Shown piece after piece: positions 61,915 through 64,000 of a DNA stretch of 64,000 nt (positions are counted from its first letter, which is position 1; every line of letters starts with the position of its first letter). The position numbers and the translations under genes are program-made. The notes beneath the pieces are model-generated. The model made no database searches, had not been told where the DNA came from, and saw nothing but the letters and a program-made list of their open reading frames with translations. The DNA is from SpSt-333 sp040751955 (GTDB taxonomy: Bacteria > Bacteroidota > Ignavibacteria > UBA10030 > UBA8401), in contig JBFMFY010000001.1 of NCBI GenBank assembly GCA_040751955.1, positions 62,001 to 126,000 on the forward strand, read 5' to 3'.

Positions 61915-62537
61915 AAGCGCCTTTCTTTATCAAGATTTGCGGAATTACTACCACCGACGATGCACTACTTGCCGTTGCCGCCGGTGCTACAGCGATCGGG
62001 TTAAATTTTTATACACGCAGCAAACGATTTGTTACAATCGAAAGAGCAAAGGAAATTGCAGACAGCGTGCGGGGAAAAGTGTCCATTGTCGGGGTCTTTG
62101 TTAATGAGCCGATTGAATCGGTGAAAAGAATTGCATCAACAGTGAAATTGACGTACTGTCAGTTTCACGGTGAAGAATCTGCGGAGTACGTCAACAAATT
62201 TTCAAATGCGATCAAAGCATTTCGTGTCAATGATTCGTTGAAGAATGTGTACTTCGATGATTTTACGTGTTCGTCATTTTTGCTGGATTCATTCAGCGAG
62301 AAGGAATACGGCGGAACAGGCAAGACATTCAACTGGCTGCTGGCACGTGAAGCGAATGAATTCGGGAAAATCATCGTTGCTGGCGGATTGACTCCGGATA
62401 CCGTGACACAGGCAATTGAGATCGCGCAGCCGTGGGGAGTTGACGTCAGCAGCGGCGTTGAAATTGAACCGGGAAAAAAAGACAGAGATAAAGTGTTTCA
62501 ATTCGTACGCAGCGCACGGGAAGCATTTCAGGACTAA
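61911..62537 (+). CDS. trpF: Phosphoribosylanthranilate isomerase
   Basis: This 208-residue TIM-barrel enzyme converts PRA to CdRP, the substrate of TrpC. Motifs: IKICGITTTDDALLAVAAGA (catalytic Cys), AIGLNFYTRSKRFVTIERA, VGVFVNEPIESV, YCQFHGEES, IVAGGLTPDTV and GVDVSSGVEIEPGKKDRDKV. It is separate from TrpC, not fused as in enteric bacteria. 5 nt separate it from trpB. Confidence 0.96.
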   Translation: MKAPFFIKICGITTTDDALLAVAAGATAIGLNFYTRSKRFVTIERAKEIADSVRGKVSIVGVFVNEPIESVKRIASTVKLTYCQFHGEESAEYVNKFSNAIKAFRVNDSLKNVYFDDFTCSSFLLDSFSEKEYGGTGKTFNWLLAREANEFGKIIVAGGLTPDTVTQAIEIAQPWGVDVSSGVEIEPGKKDRDKVFQFVRSAREAFQD

Positions 62538-62542
62538 TCGGC

Positions 62543-63757
62543 ATGAACAGTACTATACAAAGAAAATATCCCCATGTCCCGGATGACAGAGGTCATTTTG
62601 GTATCTATGGCGGACGATTTATTCCAGAAACTCTTCTTCCTGCGGCTGAAGAATTAACCGTTTGGTACGAAAAATTAAAGCACGACGAATCATTCAACAA
62701 GGAATTCAGATACTATCTAACATATTTTGTTGGACGCGAAACGCCGCTTTACTTTGCCGAAAGACTGACTACCCATGCCGGCGGTGCTAAAATTTACCTC
62801 AAGAGAGAAGATCTTTGTCATACAGGAGCGCATAAAATCAACAACACGATCGGGCAGATTCTTATTGCGCAAAGAATGGGAAAGAAACGAATCATTGCGG
62901 AAACCGGAGCCGGGCAACATGGCGTTGCAACGGCAACTGTATGCGCGTTGTTCGGGCTCCACTGTGTTGTGTACATGGGAGAGGAGGATATGGAACGTCA
63001 GGCGCCGAATGTGTACCGCATGAAATTACTTGGAGCAGAAGTCCGTCCCGTTTCATCAGGCAGCAAGACTTTGAAAGATGCAACCAGCGAAGCGATTCGA
63101 GATTGGGTAACGAATGTGAACGATACATTTTATATCATCGGCTCCGTTGTCGGTATGCATCCGTATCCTATGATGGTACGTGACTTTCAATCAGTTATTG
63201 GTCGAGAGACGCGAGAGCAGATCATGCAGTTGGAATATAAACTCCCCAACGCCATTGTCGCTTGTGTCGGCGGTGGAAGTAATGCGATGGGAATTTTTTA
63301 TCCTTTTTTGGATGATACAGAGACAGTGCGGTTGTACGGCGTTGAAGCGGCTGGTCTTGGTATTGATACGGACAAACACGCTGCAGCGCTTGCTAAGGGA
63401 AAGCGAGGCGTATTGCACGGCTCTATGCAGTATCTTTTGCAAAATGAAGACGGACAAGTTGAGATTGCACATTCAATTTCTGCGGGACTTGACTATCCCG
63501 GAGTAGGTCCGGAGCATTGCTACCTGAAAGACAATGAGTATGTTCGGTATGTCTCCGTTACAGATACTCAGGCACTTGAAGCTCTTCAGCTGCTTGCACG
63601 AAAAGAGGGAATCATTCCTGCGCTGGAATCCGCTCACGCCGTTTCGTATGCTGTTACTCTTGCCGCAACGATGAAAAAGGATGAAGTTATCGTCGTCAAC
63701 TTATCTGGAAGGGGAGATAAAGATTTAGGGACGGTGATGAAAGAACTGCATCTCTAA
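62543..63757 (+). CDS. trpB: Tryptophan synthase beta chain
   Basis: This 404-residue PLP enzyme joins indole and serine. Motifs: GHFGIYGGRFIPETLLPA, KREDLCHTGAHKINNTIGQI with the PLP Lys, ETGAGQHGVATATVCALFGL, VACVGGGSNAMGIFYPF and SAGLDYPGVGPEHCYLKD. It is a TrpB1 of normal length, the form that works with TrpA; trpA does not follow, since a glycosyltransferase gene starts one base after the stop. Confidence 0.97.
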   Translation: MNSTIQRKYPHVPDDRGHFGIYGGRFIPETLLPAAEELTVWYEKLKHDESFNKEFRYYLTYFVGRETPLYFAERLTTHAGGAKIYLKREDLCHTGAHKINNTIGQILIAQRMGKKRIIAETGAGQHGVATATVCALFGLHCVVYMGEEDMERQAPNVYRMKLLGAEVRPVSSGSKTLKDATSEAIRDWVTNVNDTFYIIGSVVGMHPYPMMVRDFQSVIGRETREQIMQLEYKLPNAIVACVGGGSNAMGIFYPFLDDTETVRLYGVEAAGLGIDTDKHAAALAKGKRGVLHGSMQYLLQNEDGQVEIAHSISAGLDYPGVGPEHCYLKDNEYVRYVSVTDTQALEALQLLARKEGIIPALESAHAVSYAVTLAATMKKDEVIVVNLSGRGDKDLGTVMKELHL

Positions 63758-63758
63758 T

Positions 63759-64000
63759 ATGCATATTGTTCATTGTCTTACCCATAGCACACACGGTGGC
63801 GGACAGGCAGTTCCGTATTTGCTCGTTAAAAATCTCCTTCGATACCATTCCGAAATACGCCACACAGTTCTGCTTCCTTCCAATGGGATTTTTATTGAAC
63901 GTTTCAGAGATATTGGTATCCAAGTAGTCGAATTTCCATTTGATGTTTTGAACCCGTTAAATTTTTTTCGTATTAAAACTATCGTGCAAAATCTCAACCC
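63759..64000 (+). CDS. Glycosyltransferase, N-terminal fragment (3' partial)
   Basis: The frame from ATG 63759 stays open to the end of the window (80 residues): MHIVHCLTHSTHGGGQAVPY, then LVKNLLRYHSEIRHTVLLPS and FRDIGIQVVEFPFD. The Gly-rich first loop and the Rossmann-like start are those of GT4 acceptor domains. It begins one base after trpB, so it may be co-transcribed. The rest lies beyond the window. Confidence 0.75.
   Translation, partial: MHIVHCLTHSTHGGGQAVPYLLVKNLLRYHSEIRHTVLLPSNGIFIERFRDIGIQVVEFPFDVLNPLNFFRIKTIVQNLN

Overview
The window looks like a chromosomal contig from a Bacteroidota-type (FCB group) bacterium, most likely of the Ignavibacteria/Chlorobi side. Reasons: C-terminal type IX secretion (T9SS) sorting domains with the QNYPNPFNP signature; three PorV/PorQ-type outer-membrane proteins; many large beta-propeller surface proteins; MEP-pathway isoprenoid synthesis (ispH); and promoters that look like ordinary sigma-70 sites (TTGnnn-16/17-TATATT-like) rather than the TAnnTTTG boxes of classical Bacteroidetes. 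Codon use is uniform by eye. I see no phage, insertion sequence, CRISPR array, rRNA or tRNA.

Layout. 1-6464 (+): a truncated giant surface protein, a PorV-family barrel and a 14-unit BNR-type propeller lipoprotein. 6559-8469 (-): a seven-repeat FG-GAP T9SS cargo. 8636-10845 (+): two family-9 glycosyltransferases. 11019-20403 (-): a chain of mostly overlapping genes for a lipoprotein, a T9SS cargo propeller, two PorV-family proteins, two GT4 glycosyltransferases, an unusual polysaccharide deacetylase, a third GT9 enzyme and a thioredoxin-like protein. 20573-28848 (-): a tightly coupled eight-gene envelope operon with two GT2 glycosyltransferases, a UPF0104-type flippase-like membrane protein, a polysaccharide deacetylase, an MJ1255-like glycosyltransferase, a CehA/McbA-type PHP hydrolase, a DUF1207-like outer-membrane protein and a site-2 protease. 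I consider this operon the best candidate for an uncharacterised pathway.

29089-51291 (+) is mostly metabolic and housekeeping: uridine kinase, M16 peptidase, alanine dehydrogenase, three complex I genes (nuoGHI), lactate dehydrogenase, YifB/ComM, a SAM-I riboswitch with terminator ahead of metY-metX, another T9SS protein, and then Der, a CoA-disulfide-reductase-like flavoprotein, Upp, a TPR-like protein, RSH, RuvX, MtgA and an AlbA_2 protein. A SpoU-type RNA methyltransferase (51218-51763, -) overlaps the last of these tail to tail. From 51838 (+): cmk-ispH-rpsA, mtaB, a small membrane protein, truA, and a trp cluster (trpD, aldo/keto reductase, CBS/CorC protein, trpC, trpF, trpB) lacking trpE, trpG and trpA, followed by the start of a glycosyltransferase gene.

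Two themes run through the window. One is surface-protein export combined with surface-glycan synthesis; in characterised T9SS organisms PorV hands cargo over for attachment to a glycolipid, so finding these genes together makes biological sense. The other is a set of short palindromes and imperfect inverted repeats between genes, some acting as terminators. Two of the terminator-type hairpins end directly against a start codon. All functional calls come from reading sequence and motifs; no database search was run.
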